DNA of 64,000 nt from Bugulina stolonifera (GCA_935421135.1 OW285187.1:28024429-28088428), one strand, 5' to 3'; shown: positions 1-15,174, counted from the stretch's first letter. A program made the numbers and translations. Notes: generated by a model from the sequence alone, not told the origin.

Positions 1-3000
1 ATTGTAGACAGCCACACAGGGGTGAGTTCACATGTTACACTGTCATGATATAAGTCTTGTACTCCAACAGTTCCTCCTATTGGTCCAGAGTTCTGATCTG
101 CGCAGGTGGAGTTGGAACGATGCCAACTATAGATGTACATCTAGTGCGTAGATATGGCATATACAGTAGGTACTCAGTATAGATATATGTACATTGTACG
201 TACAGAGGGCAGGTATGCTGGTAGGTAGGGTCTATTGTATACTATCAACACAGGGAACTGTCTGTCACTTTTTAACTGATAACCTATCTCTAATACACTA
301 GTTGATATCTTGTCTATTCCTTCCTACTTGTACAGTTCACCTGTAGAGAGGTGTATCAGGTAGCACTGGTTGTGTGTGTTACATGACTATGTACAGGTGA
401 GTCAAAGGTATGCCTGCTAGTGGTACAGTACACACACAGCCATTGATTGTGAGCATAGCACCACCGGAATTCTACGGGCATCATATTGGTCCTATAGCAA
501 CAAATCGCAATTGTCATATTTTGCTTTTAATTGTTAAGATTTGTTGCTCTCAGCACAATATGACACCCATTGACTTCCTGTGGCCATACTCTAGCAATCA
601 ATGACTCTGCGTGCACATCTGGGTCTTCTACTAACTATACTACCTAACTCACCATACCTGTATCTGTCTCTTTGGTTCCCCTCAAGGCTCTTTCTTGTCT
701 TTATGTTCTCTTTAGATAATAAAATCACTATCTTCTAGGTTGTGTAAGGTTACCTGGTATTGCATGTGACATCTGGAGACAGGTGGTTGTCTAATATACA
801 TATACATAAAATGTTAGTAGGTATTGCTGGTGAGGGACAGGTGGTCGTATATATATGCCAGATGCTGGAAGTTGGTAGTGCTCATAGCTTTGCTGAATAC
901 ATACATGTACATGTAGTACTGTGTTACATGTAGTCACTTGTTGGTAATATAATGGTGTTAGGATGCTAAATATACATTAGCTTTGTTTTAAGAATAATAA
1001 TAATAATATTATGATTAGTGTTAAGTATTTGTACAGCATTGCATTGAATACCTAGTATGTATGGCTAAGTCTGTAGTGTACCTACATGTATGTTAATATA
1101 GTCATACTCTTAGTAGATGTAATACATATAATGTACATTATATACTTACATGTATGTATATACTTACTTGTATGTATATACATGTACTTACTTGTATAAC
1201 GTATATATATATACTTGTATAATGTATATACTTGTACTTACTTGTATGTGTACCACATCATGATTCTAATATTCTCTATCAACATATACACTTATAGTGA
1301 CACACTGCTACTGATGTCTACTAGTATACATTGTACTGTATGTAACATAGGAAACGATGGAGAGGTTCCCTATAGAGTCCATAAAGGATCCAGTGGCTGT
1401 AGCAGACAAGAGTGGTATGTTTAACAACATTACCCTCTTTACTGTAATAGACGACCCCAAGGACAAACACTCATCATCTGAGATGCACATATTTCAGGTG
1501 GTCGGCAGGCCGGTAAGTAGGCCTACTTACTGCTAATATTCTCTGCTGTCCTATACTGTCCGCAGTATACACACTGTAATGTAAACCATGTAAAAGTTAT
1601 GGATACAACTTGATGTAACCACACATAGTATAACTACAGTATATACTAAACTAGTATATACAGTATTTATACACTATATATTGCTGACTCCATACTACAT
1701 GTATAATATGTAGGTATGTAGTCAGTAGTCCTCTCTATTAGACACAAGTATGTCTATTGACCCTGGTATGGAGGCATGCAAGGTCAATGACAGTAGTAAC
1801 CTAAATGAATGTAGAGTTGTACTAATGAATCCACAATACACACACAGTACTGTACATGTGTATACACATACTGTAGACAGCCTGAAGGCTTCTTGTAAGG
1901 TAGTAATACAAATGGTACATGCTATTACACAATATACTGTATCTGTAGGCAGTTGTTAGAACTCAGTAAGCATTGCGTGAAATGTGATATTTGCTTACAT
2001 AATATTATGACTAAATTTAGTGTGACTATCTGTAACATTATATACATGTAGAGTAGAGCAGCGTTTCCACGCAGGACTATGTAAGATAACTCTATTCCTC
2101 TGGAGTAGTAAATAGAGCCACTAATAACTACTTTAAGTTGGTGATAAGGAAGGAAATAAGGCGTGGTGCAGGTCTGTGATCATGTGACAAGCTAGGAGTG
2201 AATCATCCACATTGACACAGCATATATTATATAATTATATACTGGTCAGTGTGTACATAGGGCCAGTCTAGTTATACAATCAGTGTCCATTCACACACTC
2301 TTAATCACATTCTTTTTGTTCATAAGCTTTCAGTTTACTAGCTGATGTAATTACTAGTATATGTATGTAAATGTAGATTGTCTATCCATAAATATTTTGA
2401 TAATGAATTTGTCTTTTGAATGTGTTGAAGCCCCCATACCTACTCTCTATATATACATGTACTTACTAATGGGTATATGCTACACATGTAAGTACATGTT
2501 GATACACAGTATATGGTCTACAAGTATTATAGGAATAAATAGGGCAGGCAATGAATGAAAGCTGTGAACTGCCATTTGGAATGTTTATAAACTACAATCT
2601 TATTTCCTGTGAACTATTATATATTACATTTATATATAATTGTACACATACAGGTATATAGGCAGCCAAATAGCTAACTACATTAATTGTATTTAGCTCC
2701 TGCAGTAATTACACTTAGTTCACTGAGCATGCTATTTCTTTTATCAGAGTGCATTTACCTATATCTAAGTATTTTATATGGTTGTGGCTAGTATTTCTTA
2801 TCTGATATATGTTATAGTCTTATTATATCTCTGTGTAACCTATATACAAGTAGTATGTACTGACCCTTTAGATTTAGCATATGCACTTGAAAATATGTAA
2901 ACAGTAAAATATGATTATCAGATAGTTTTATAATGTGCTCAGCATACCCCAGCCATTAGCTAATATAGCATATCTGTGTAGTATTAACTATCTAGTTAGC

Positions 3001-6000
3001 TGTATTACCTCTGCCTATGTGTGTAATACTGTAATACACTGGAGTTATAGCGAAGAGATAACAGCAGCCATATAGTGTACTTCTACATTTGTGTTAACAC
3101 TCCACATATGCTCTATCTCAACACCCATACCATTACAAAATCATGTGTACAAGTAATTCAAAATAGGAATCCTAACTAGAAATTGTGATTTTCCACATAG
3201 TTATTTGGTATGAACTCAAGTGAAAATTACATTTATGCTATTTGAGTTATTACTGTTGGCACTACTACTTACTAGTGATGGAGATTGGACCTGTTTTTAC
3301 CTACGACACCTTTATATGCAAGCTTTGAGTAGCCATGCGTTCTATTATTCCATCAAGTGCACAACCTAATGTATAATTCAAGACGTACATGTATCCGCTA
3401 TGGCTAGAGTGTGTATACTCAGTACTAGTACTACCTAGTATCTACAGTATGCTTCGTTATACAGTAGGCTATTATAATATACTCTCCTTCATATATATTG
3501 TAGGCACGGGAACTGGCCGATGCCTTAGCAGATGCCCATCAACAACACACAATACAGTCCAGCAGGTAGGTAGACCGGTAGTAAGCTTAGTTTGCATATT
3601 CTTCAGTATGAATATAACAATATAATATTGTTGGGTAAATGTTAGCCTATTAGTCTTGGTGCTTAGGTATTTCACTCTATAGCTCTCTCTCTATTGGTTC
3701 CTGCAATGGGCCACTAGTCTGTATCCACACAACTGTTCCATCTAGACATAGACAGTATATAATAAAGTATGTATGCCATTGTATATTGTATTTGTCTACT
3801 ACAGTGCCATCCAACAGGTTAGCTAGTAAATACAGGTTGCAGGTAAATACTCAGTGAATACGAATGCACGCTTACTGATGGCCCTTATGTGAACTAATCG
3901 GTCATGTTCTGCTTAATTTCTCAAAACTCAAATAGATTTCATTTCCATTCATTGTATCTTTAGAATATGATTTGTATATAGAGGGGAGATAACTGACGTA
4001 TTATACATCATGCCATGTTGCATAGTTAATTTATACGTTGGTACTGAACAGTATCATCTTTGTACCATATATATTATGCCATAATATTGTATTACTGTAT
4101 TACATCACTACAATATTATATTATACAATATTGTACCATATTCCGTAGATCATCAAAAAGAAGCTCCAAAGAGCCGTCACCAGCAGCAGGACGAAGGACG
4201 GAAAGTCATGGTAATTTACAACCAATCAGTGTTCAAGATGCTATTAACAAATTTGAGCACCAAGGTAGCTTTGCACCCCTTTCCTTTCTATATAATCTTG
4301 TAATAACACTGTCTTTAATGTTCTTTGAAACCTGCACTTGGTACACAGGCTATTACTTGTACATTGTATATGCATAGACTACATATGCTAGTAGAGGTAA
4401 TGCTAGGTATACAGATGATATAATATAGAACAGGTAATACTAGGTATATATATATATTACATAGAGCAGGTAATACTAGGTATTGGTTTCATAGTCATAC
4501 TACTGGACTCATGCAGCAGAACGCTGGCATACATCCTGGTAACTGTTAAAATGAACTTTAGATAAAGTTTGATGGACAACATTTAATTTGGTAAATAGAT
4601 CTTAATTCATGATAAACTTATACTCAGATTTTGACAAAACTCTAAAATTCATCACTGTCACTTCACTGAAAAAATTTACACAATGAGAGCACATAGCCTA
4701 CGTGTACACAAATATTTCGGGTTGATAGTTAATTAACAACCAAATTATAATTGGCTGACCCTGGTTCATATCAGTATATGTCAAGTTTAGACTGCTGTCA
4801 TCCTATTATTAGCCTTATAACTGCTAACTTAACACCACTACGGGTTGGGTGACTGTGTGCGTGTTACCCCACCCATGCTGTACTTTGTCACTTGTGTTGT
4901 GTCGTAGGTTATAAAATAGATTCCCAGTAGCCAGTCTGCAGTAAACTATGTCCAGACATTCTTATTAAATACAGAGTAGAGTAGCTACTAGCTACATAAT
5001 AATATATGTATAATATATAACACAGCATCTTGTATCACATGTATTCATATTATACTACAATTGGCTTGTCATAGTACAGCATTTTGAATTATGTAGGTGC
5101 ACGTATTTTATAAGGTTGTATATACAATAAATAGCATACTATGGCCATGTTATAGAGAGGAGAAACTACACTGTGTGCTAATGTAATACTCAGTTTTATG
5201 TACTATTGGAGCAGTAGATATTCTAATTATTTATACAAATGTTACAGTATACACATTTCTGTTGTATGTTTTCACACTTGGTTCAATTTCATAACTTCTC
5301 CAAGCACCAAATAATTTCCTTTCACACACTTCGGTGTACTATTTCCTGGTTCACCTCCTGCATGTAACACACTTGAATTTTCCCCTGGTGTGAATTATTA
5401 TGGTGACTTTGGTTTCACCTAACGGATACATTAATCATGTTTGTTAAAAGGCATCATACTCACTGCAAACAGTGATTCCACTTTATCAGTGTAATGGTAG
5501 GGTGGGGCCCACTAAACCCACCAGATACCATAGTTATTAATTAAAGGTGTAACAGTAACACTGACAATCATTACTGTAGGTTGACTCTAAGTTCCTTCTT
5601 ATCTAGGGAACTGGAGGGTGGTGTAGCTAACACTTACTACATAGTATTAACTTATCTACCTCAATGTATACTTACACAGTGATAAGTAGAGGGACTTTGT
5701 TGTCATGTACAATGTTTACATTACACAGTCTCTTAGTATAATATGATACACAGTGTTCTCTGTGAAACTGTGATAAAAATAGTGTTCTCTCCCAGCCTGA
5801 CCATATTACAGTAGTGGTTAGCTGATCATGTATATTTGTAGTAGAACTGTAACAATGATATGATCTTAATGTAGGAAGGTGATGTATATTATATTCTTCC
5901 ATTAGTTTGGTGACCAAAGGGAATTCGTTCCACCAATTCCTCAGGTTGTCTCCCCTCTGTGATTTTTTGTACACACTATAAGTATTATAGCTGTAATAAC

Positions 6001-9000
6001 TGGAGTTGTCTCTCATGCAGATGCTGAAGATGCAACCAGACCTCCAAGACCAAGAGAACAGATGAGAGCCACCAGGAAGGTGATGGAGAGTGAACTGGAA
6101 AGTGAGGAGGATGTCAAGATGGGTGTGGTATGTTCACACTAATCTATATACTATAGTTGGGTGCTACCTGCAAGTACCTGTTGTATCAGCTCATCACATG
6201 TGTATCTTTCAAACCTCCATTTGCTGATTGACTCCTGTAAATGGGTACACAGCTTGCTAATTAATCAGTAGTACTATTAGGTATGGGTCAGGTGGAATGT
6301 ACTTCTTACATGTAGTGTATATGGACATCTTATTGTAATTAATACTGCAAATATCACAGGATGGAATAACATTTTGTAAGTTATTTTTGCATCAGCTGTT
6401 ATTATAGCGTATTGTTCTCTGGAGTGTACAATATGCTATACACACACACACTTCATATATAATGGACTACAACACATGTAACAAATAGATATGTGTAAGA
6501 TCAATTCATGTATCTATTATGGTACCAATGGTGTGTTTTGGAGTTGTCTTCCATCTATGAAGGAGAAGACAACTGCTAAGAATGTAGAACTATTCCTAAA
6601 TTGCAAACTCTACTGTTGTAGGGGCTGCTTAACAGATGCTTCGATGATGTAGAGAGATTTGTACTCAGACTGAAGCAGTGTGCTAAGGCTCTGCATGAAC
6701 TGTCAGCAAGAAAGAAACATTCCAAGAACAAGAAGCATGGCAGTATGTATTTCATACAGTGAATTATCATATCCGCTAAGGTGCAGTTATCACTCAGTAT
6801 TACAAAATATGTACAAATCAGTAAATAATGATGGTATGTGATATGTTTATTTTGTCTTATTATATAACTGTTACATTCAGATAAGAACCGCAGACGGTAC
6901 TCTGATTACGGTAAGCAGAAGGACAAACAGACAGAATGCATGTACTGTATATTCCCTGCATGGCTTTATCGTTAAGACCATAATTACAAATTCATATTAT
7001 TGAGTGTTGCATTTGTTTACAATTTCATGTAGTTTATAATTGTCCTACAAGCGTAGCAGTAGACTAATGCATGGTAACTGATTTTATTGGACTCGCTGTT
7101 CCTTACTACCTACCATTGTTGAGTAGATGGTGGAGAGAGATGAGAATATAATTTCCTAGAATAGTATTTCACTTTAATCTCCAGTTATGGTTTATATCAT
7201 TGATCGGAGGTCAGTGGTGTATATGCCATGTATCATCCATGACGTGCATATTATTGCAAATAATAATTTTGTGATGGAGTGACGACGGCCATTATGTGCA
7301 GATGGTAGACCACTATTCACTGTAGATACATCTAGTGAACCTACATAATGTGTATACTCTGTTACTTGCAGATGGCATGCTGACAATGAGGTCTAGGGCT
7401 CCATCACCTGCGGAGTTTGTTGAGTGTTTTCAGAAGATTAAACTTTCGTTCAACTTACTGGTGAGTAACATAGACCCATCGCAGCTCATACTATACACTC
7501 GAGTCGATTATATTAGACAAACTTATTGGATGGTGTTACTTTGACCATTTAATGTGGCAATGTAATGTTACAGGCTAGACTGAGGTCCTATCTGCACAAC
7601 CCTAATGCCACAGAACTCGTACACTTCTTGTTTACACCTCTCAGTCTATTGGTGGAGGCGAGCAATGACCCCAGGTTTGATATCCACGACCTTGTGAGGA
7701 AGGTGAGTTTACTCGTGCCAGCCGGATATTCAGGACATACTGATTATATCAAGTTATAGTCAGGCTAACTAGCCTGTTAGTTAGTATTTATCTAGCCTGC
7801 AGTGAGTGCGTTTGCTGGGTTGCCCTACTCTACACTGTAATTTGAGTACACGGTGGGATGGGAACTGAGTCTACATTTCAGCATAGTGTGCAGGTATACT
7901 GCGCCTTGTGTAATGTATATTGTGTATGTACATGTAGTAACACACCCCTATACTATACCTTGTGTAATGTATACTGTGTATGTACATGTAGTAACACACT
8001 CCAATATTATACCTTGTGTAATGTATAATGTATATGTACGTGTAGGTAGTAACTCCTCTACTCAGTAAGCATGCAGTTGATCTGCTAGAAAACTGTCTAA
8101 CCAGCAAGGAGTACGACTTCTGGATGAGTCTGGGGGAGGCTTGGAGAACACCGAGGTATGTGTGATAAATGCAGCTGTATAACTCTCACTCTATGTTGAT
8201 GCGATACACATTGTGTGATTACTTTGGTATTACATTTAGTATAATTGTTAGTTCTACGTTAAATAGGAACTGTACTTGTGATACTGTAATATATTATTGT
8301 AGAAGTCAGTGGTCATACTTGTCATACTGTACTCTATTATTGTAGAAGTCAGTGGTCACATGGTCAGATACACGAGTTCAGGCCGACGTTCAGTGATGGT
8401 TTCCAGCCGTCAGAGTCGTGGCTAGAGATGTTCCTGGGTAACACCCTGGCTAACCTTGTAGCCAAGCAGGCCCAGGACAGGTTTAGTAGGGAGGCAGAGG
8501 AGGAGCCCGCACAGCACTACAATGTATGGGTACAGTTGTATTATATCTAGTAATACATCACATATAATAGCCTTAGTTACTAATATATTGTAGTATGGGT
8601 AATGATAGTAACATTGAAGTGTTAGGATTAGTAATAGGATAGATGTGAGAGCAACTTGTATTAGCAAAAAATAGAGGAAGCTAGACTCATGTAGTTATAG
8701 AATATGTACTAGTACAATCAAGTTGCACTTAGTCTAATTAAATACACAAGGAACGTAGAAGAACAATACTACTCTTATTAAGATTGTTTATATTTAAAAC
8801 TCCGTATCTTTATGTTACTGTATATTATATGTATAGCACATGGTATTATGTACTTACAGGGGGCAACTAATGGACGCAATGGCGTTAATGATGTTACACT
8901 CAGTGGACAAGGGAGACAACTTGGAGGTCAGCTGAGATCTCCCATATCTCCAGTATCATCTGGGTTCCCTTCTCCACCCAGACCTACAGATATACCTCTC

Positions 9001-12000
9001 TATACAGACAGGTGGGTGCCGTCTGTCATTGCTGTACCCTAATGTAGTTTAGAATGCCTCATGTACAAAAATTAGTTTTCACAATATACCAGTGCAACGG
9101 TAATAGGACAATGTATAACTGGAGGTGTTTGTCATCAATTATATTGTGTTATGGAGGGTGAACAACTCCTATCAACGAAATATAGCACTGTCACATGTTT
9201 ATATTACAGAAATGCCAACAACAACAACGCAAGATCACCGTGGGATGACTATCAGAAGACTTACCTGTATGAACTGCAGCTAAGGAATGCCAGGTAAGTC
9301 TTGTGTGACAGTATTTTGTACATGTATATTTATACAACAATAATTGAACCTTCAGTTTTCCACACCCAAGAAGACTTGGTGAGACAAATTGCTATATTCA
9401 CTTGTATCTAAGATGCCTAAAGGAATTGCATCATTGTACATGTGTATTTATTGTGTTGTACTATCTTATAGAATATATGAAGTGGTACAAGATAGGAAGG
9501 GGAATAACTCCAAGGAGTTGACTATAAGAAAGGGAGAAGTTGTGGAGGTTAGTGTAAGCTTACCATACCTTATATGTGTAGTTATCTACCCTGTACTAAT
9601 TCACTGGAAGCACTAATATATGATATTTATTGGCTGAACATACAGGAGTTGTCATCTCTCTGATGTGTTCATTTTACCCATCCTGAAATGGTTCAATAGT
9701 TGAATTATATAAATGGAGTCCAAAACTTTGATCAAAGTATAATTGTTGTTTTAGGTAATAGACGATGAGAGGAACTGGTGGAAGTGTGCCAATGTGAACG
9801 GTGACCAGGGATTCGTACCGTACACTCTCCTGAGGAAATACGAGAATGTGAGAACCCCTCAGCTTAAACTATAGTTGTGCTGATTGACAGCTGTTGACAA
9901 GTGCCTGTAGTGGCTGGTCTAACTAATATCTATATATTGTGACATTATTAATAGTTGACATTAATGTTGGTGCAATTAAATACTCAACAGCCTTTTGTGT
10001 TTGTGATATTTATTTGTGAAGTTTTATGTAGGTTAGATTAACTTAGTATCTTGTGCCTGAATAGCTAGAAAAATTACATTAGGTCTAAGAGGTTTTGCTA
10101 AACATACTAACACTAACTTTACAAACTACCTAATATGTAAATTAAAATATGTCACGTGCATACGTATATACATATATGTACATACATGTATGAACATATT
10201 ATATACATACATATTTAGCTGACCAGTGAAATTGGCATCAGTAAATTATCAATAGGCTATTTGCTTCTGTAATTTCATATGGGACAGTGACAGTCCTTCA
10301 ACCCCTGATTGTATTCATGTAGACATCATTGCTAGGCATCCAAATACTAACTGTCACTTCCAATGTCCTCTAGAACTTTGTACTGTCTGGTAAACTCAGC
10401 TATTGACACTGATCTATAGTTACAGCAATAGCCTGGGGTCCCACTGTGGGAGGGGGAGTGACTTATGAAACAAATAGAGATTGTTTGGTGTCCTTGCATG
10501 CAATCCATCCAACCCAACCGTTGACCTATTATTGAGTTTTGGAGTTGTATATCCCTGGACTTCGTACACCATTTTTGGGTGAACCTATGCCCATCAAGGA
10601 CTGCATTTAAAGAGGATATGATGTAATTGGGCAGCTAGCTACCAGATGGCCATCTCCTAGCCAGAAGGCACAGCGAATATAATAACTTATTGGCATGTTA
10701 GCAGCTACTAACTGCTATTTACTAACATTGTAGACTGTGGATAACTCTGTGATTGCTTCCAGTAGTCAGTATCCATCACCTAGAAGTCCTCAGGCTATCA
10801 TACCTCCAACTGCTGCTCCAGCTCCACCACCGCCTCCTCCACCACCGCCTCCACCAGCGGTGCCCCCCACACTTAACTCTGGCGTCAATAACGGCAACTG
10901 GAGACTTGCTAAGAAACCGGCTTCAGTTGCTAGTAAAGGTGACTATGGCTATTTCTAGCCTTAAATCTTTAGATCATATTTTTTGTCTGCTTGGTCCACT
11001 AACCACCCCACCCATGCTCTGCTTTCTACTGCCACTGATTTAATGCTAATTACTGATTCTTCGCTGCTGCTATACATGTGGAACTGGTGTATGAGTTTTG
11101 TGGTTGAATTTCTATTGGTTGATAGGTTTTTGAAAACATCAAGTCCACATTACATGATATTCTTGTCCTTAAAATATTGAGTTCACAGTTGAACATTTTA
11201 TACTGGAGTGACATTCAATACTTGATGGATGCCAGTCCGACTGATAAGCCAGTACCTTTAACCCCCAATCTGCTCTTCTCCCTCTATTAGCCAATTAATT
11301 AACCCGCCATGAAAGTAACAGTCCTCAATCCAATGAATAACGAAAAATATTTTTCATAAAACTTATATTTACACATCATAACAAGTCAATTAAATTTGTA
11401 CACTAAAATTTGCATACTATGTACTATCTACTAATACCTACTATTATATTTCTTCTACTCCAATTAACTGTTTAGAATTGATTTTTCAGGCATAAGGTTA
11501 TCTCCTAGTTTTAGCTAATTTGTAACTCTTTTCTATATTATGCTTAATGGCATACTGTTCTAGATGAACTTTTGTTTCTGTCTTACTTTAAAATTAACTA
11601 TATCAGGGCACCAGGATCAGCATGTCACTGGACTATACCTCTACCTACACTTACATGTCAAATTTTCGATATGAAAATTATATTTTCCTTACTAGATAAT
11701 TTTTACTGTGATTTTTAATATTTTATGTTACTATCCATGTTAATTCCTACACTAATGATATTCTTATGTTTAGACTAATACAAAGATCCGCATTATATTC
11801 ATGTATTTACTTGATCAAGGCTGTAATAAATTTCTTAGATTTTCATACTAGTTGGATATGGTAGATCTTCACATGTAGGCCTAATTATATCTACTGACAT
11901 CTGGTTGACGTAGCCTTTGTGTATAATTTCTCAGCCTTTTATATGTCTCTGGATCTCTGGCTATTATTCGCTGCCATGGGAAAACAGTTTTTCTTCATCT

Positions 12001-14366
12001 GTGGTTGTTTCAAGACAGACAATCTTATGTTCTATTTCACAAACTAACACATTTCCTGGTTGGAGTGAGTGAGGTGTTTGTTTGGCTATGGGCATTTCTC
12101 GGTTCAAACCTTCATACATTTAAGGATATATGGTTCTAGTTCATATTATTCTTAATTTTCTATGAGCTCATAATATTTGATGTTATACTTGAAGATATTT
12201 TACAATTAATAGTTGGTTATTGTTGTAGACATTTTTATATCAATTGTATTTTCATTGGTATGTTTTTTAACTTTGTCTCTGGACCATGGAGATATAGTCA
12301 GTCTACTGATCGGCTCTTTCCTCCCATTAGTATAGCTTGTGTGTTGAGTAACCTACTACAGTATTATTTTGCATTCTAACTGCTTCATTGCTTGCAGCTG
12401 AGCGGGATAAGAAGTTTGAGGAGGCAGCAGGTAAGACGCTGACTGTACTGGCATTAGCTGCATTAGCTTTCTTTATATCCTCTGCCATTGATCCTATCTA
12501 TACTCATATTTCAGTTAATATATATATACTCATATTGTCATTCAGTTTATCAACTAAACATACTTTAGAGTCTGTGTGGGTTTTGGTAGTACAAAGAAAG
12601 TTTTCTGTTTTATTCCAAATAATGAAGATTCATTTCACTCTTGCTTTATTGCACATAATATAGGAAACTACACTTGAGAAAAATTAAAAATTTCTCAAGT
12701 TGGTGAAATAATTGTTGGCGATATTTTAGCTAAACACTTTCACTTCTAGATTTTGCAGAAAAAGCCAAGTCTAGTCTTCCTTACTGTAGCCATTTTCTGC
12801 TCTTGGCTTTACAAGAAAGAACTGATGAAAACATTTTCCAGCACCAGAAGTCTGCTGGAATAATACACAACATACTGTGATTGTATCATCATGATAAATT
12901 TGGTTTCATTGGCAGCTTCAAGAAGAAGTGACGAATTCAATTCTGAACTGAAGCAGCGACTGAGCAGAATGAACTTGGCTGACGCTAATCCACAGAATGG
13001 AGGTGGGAGGCGGCTCTCATCTTCCCTCACTGCACAAGTATTCATAGATGATCACTCAACTGCTGATGACGTAGCTGATTGGCTAAAGAGGAAGGGTTTT
13101 CATGACCAGTGAGTATACTATTCAAATGCTATCAAAATGTTTTTTGTGAAGAACAGAGGTTATAAGAAAGAGACACAATTGAACCCCCTACGATGTATAT
13201 CCAGTACATATGCACTCTATCCTCGTTGGGAGTGAAACTTATCAGATCCAAACAACGCGCATATATCTCCTAGTATGTTGTAGATTGATGAAAAACTGGT
13301 GGTATCATCATAAATCGCAAACTTTCCTTTGCATTTCACTGCGAGATAATTATAGTGTAAGTAACTTGATATTCTGTGGTGAATGTTGTAGCACACAGAG
13401 AGTCTTAGCTGGATATACTGGTAAGGAGTTGTTTCAGCTAAGTAATGAAGCGTTTACAGGTGAATTCGGCCAACAGGAAGGTTCTAGACTTGTTAGCCAG
13501 CTCAAGCTAATGAAGACAACAGCCGGGGTAATATATCTAAAAATATATTTACTGTGTACTGGTTCAAAACTTCACACTCTTGAATTTAGTTGATTTTAGT
13601 AAAGTAGGAGTTTTCTTTCTTCTTTTTGTGCACGATGACTCCATTTTCACCTGATCTTTACAATCCCACAGCGGTTATTATACACTCATATTGGCCAAAC
13701 AGATTTGCAACAGTATAAGACACATTTTTGTGATGTTATCATCCCTTGTATTTCAACAACAGTTCTGTTGTCATCGTTATACTATTAGGTTTCGTTTCCT
13801 CTGACGATGACAACGGGACCATTGTCAAAATTTAAGGAATGACAACATCTAGCACAACAATTTTTCATTACTTTTAACTCACATAAATTTTTTAAGCAGA
13901 TTTGTCATTTTGTTGCCTTCAGTCGGTCAGCCATCATAGTTTGGCATTCCAATATACATGTAACCCGTGTCCATCCAATAACACTATCTGGTAACATTCA
14001 TGATGACAACTAATTGGAGTCACTATGTGCATACTCATTACTAATGGAAGATATCTGTGTATACTTTAGTACACGCAGAGTGGATCTTCACAGCTTCGTA
14101 AAATACTGGAGAGGAGGAAGCAACGGGCTGATGATACAAATGGTAGCCCTGGATCTGGGATGTCTGATGGTATGTATTACAGGCTGGACTGGTATGCGCC
14201 ACCACTACCTACATGTAGTTATCTAATATTGTAGTCTATGAGCCATTATGGCCAAGTCTACCATTCTACAGTAGTATTCTATGTTCATTTTACAGATTCC
14301 GATGATTTCCCCTCAGCGAGCATGGTACGACCAGGTAGCAAGATAGATCCCGCCCGTCGTTACTAA
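1..14366 (+). CDS. EPS8: EPS8-family actin regulator, 3' part of gene (21 exons in window)
   Basis: Exons: 1-21 (partial), 1351-1512, 3504-3565, 4149-4264, 6021-6127, 6622-6742, 6881-6910, 7372-7460, 7574-7702, 8046-8155, 8346-8523, 8860-9011, 9210-9293, 9472-9547, 9755-9847, 10734-10938, 12398-12430, 12916-13108, 13392-13527, 14070-14169, 14296-14366. All junctions are GT-AG and keep phase, giving 755 codons plus TAA. In order, the protein shows the end of a PTB domain ([27 protein letters not shown]), the EPS8 middle helical region ([57 protein letters not shown]), an SH3 domain ([20 protein letters not shown] then [11 protein letters not shown]), an 11-proline run, and the C-terminal actin-binding effector region ([32 protein letters not shown]). 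EPS8 proteins cap and bundle actin filaments and couple receptor signalling to Rac through ABI1/SOS1. The 5' exons lie outside the window. Exons of 30 and 33 nt are microexons. Family assignment is strong; whether it is EPS8 or an EPS8L type cannot be told. Confidence 0.93.
6541..6574. repeat. Mini-hairpin of the GTTGTC family, in an EPS8 intron
   Basis: GAGTTGTCTTC at 6541-6551 faces GAAGACAACT at 6565-6574, so the 34-bp piece folds into a short hairpin. It sits about 50 bp before the exon at 6622. The same arm sequence recurs across the window. Confidence 0.6.
7906..8057 (+). repeat. 54-bp tandem repeat, 2.8 units, running into an EPS8 exon
   Basis: Units begin at 7906, 7960 and 8014, each starting TTGTGTAATGTATA; the period is exactly 54 bp. 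Each unit contains TGTACRTGTAG followed by a GTAAC or GTAGTAAC word. In the last unit this is the real 3' splice site: AG at 8044-8045 and exon from 8046. The upstream units are therefore copies of the splice acceptor region. Confidence 0.8.
8292..8358 (+). repeat. Direct duplication of an EPS8 splice acceptor and exon start (43-bp period)
   Basis: TATTATTGTAGAAGTCAGTG followed by GTCA occurs at 8292 and again at 8335. The second copy contains the acceptor used in my model (AG at 8344-8345, exon from 8346) and the first bases of the exon. The first copy carries an identical acceptor 43 bp upstream; using it would shift the reading frame. Confidence 0.8.
13767..13814. repeat. Hairpin with GTTGTCATCGT arms, in an EPS8 intron
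   Basis: GTTGTCATCGT at 13767-13777 is the exact reverse complement of ACGATGACAAC at 13804-13814, with a 26-bp loop. It shares the GTTGTC core with the other mini-hairpins. Confidence 0.6.
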
Positions 14367-15149
14367 CCACTCAACCACTCAACCACTAGCCACTTCTTGG
14401 TTCACCAATATACATGATTCCCTCTTATTGGAGAACACTGAATGGCCAACACAATGAATTATTTATATATACATGTACAATCCCATGCTTCTATAAGGTT
14501 ATGTTTATAATTGTGACCATTTAGTTACTTCATCAGGTTTTCATATTTCTACTGTTTACACATTATGGGATCCAAAAATCTGCTATTTCATTGAGCTATG
14601 CAAGGCTATGAGGACCGAAAATATGGTACTAATTATACTACTAATATTATTATTTATTACACATTTCCTTTGCTTAAAATGACTGACAAGTGTATAAGGG
14701 GGCCATAGCTGGCTGTGAATCCATCTATCTATCTCTAGTTTTTCTGCTCATGTGGTATTTATTACAGCATGGGTAGTCTTGGTTCCAAACCCTCCAAAGT
14801 TATTTGGAGAGCTTGAAACTTATACTAACTTAGATTTTACAGTATATACTTTCGAGCTAACATAGTGTTTATTTTCATATTCTTTTGGCTGAAGTAGTCT
14901 CCACCTACCTTACGTGTGATCAACCACTGCTTCAGACTTGGATTTCTCTTTATGGAGAAACTGTGTTTCAAAAATGGCGGCTTAGTGGCCCAAAAAATTT
15001 CTTACTAGTTTCCTGGTGATACATATTGCAATCAGACCACCTCACTTATCAGGCAGTTCCTTTTTATCAGCCACCTTCTACATGTTATATAGACTTTGGT
15101 GCAGCCATTATATATGAACCTGAGTTCTGAACTGTTATTATATCATCAT

Positions 15150-15174
15150 TTTATTACATTATTATAACAATAAA
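15150..15174. terminator. Convergent poly(A) signals of EPS8 (+) and TCAIM (-)
   Basis: The 1.16 kb between the EPS8 stop (14366) and the TCAIM stop (15524) holds no gene that I can see. AATAAA on the plus strand at 15169-15174 and TTTATT (AATAAA on the minus strand) at 15150-15155 are candidate polyadenylation signals for the two convergent genes, so their 3' UTRs probably overlap. Signal use is inferred from motif and position only. Confidence 0.45.

Noticed and set aside
10753..11043. A leucine/histidine-rich frame over the EPS8 proline run
   Set aside because: It is the +1 frame of the proline-rich exon and carries no independent evidence.
12669..12701. Small hairpin ACTTGAGAAA...TTTCTCAAGT
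   Set aside because: 10-bp arms in AT-rich intronic DNA are expected by chance; no other copy was noticed.
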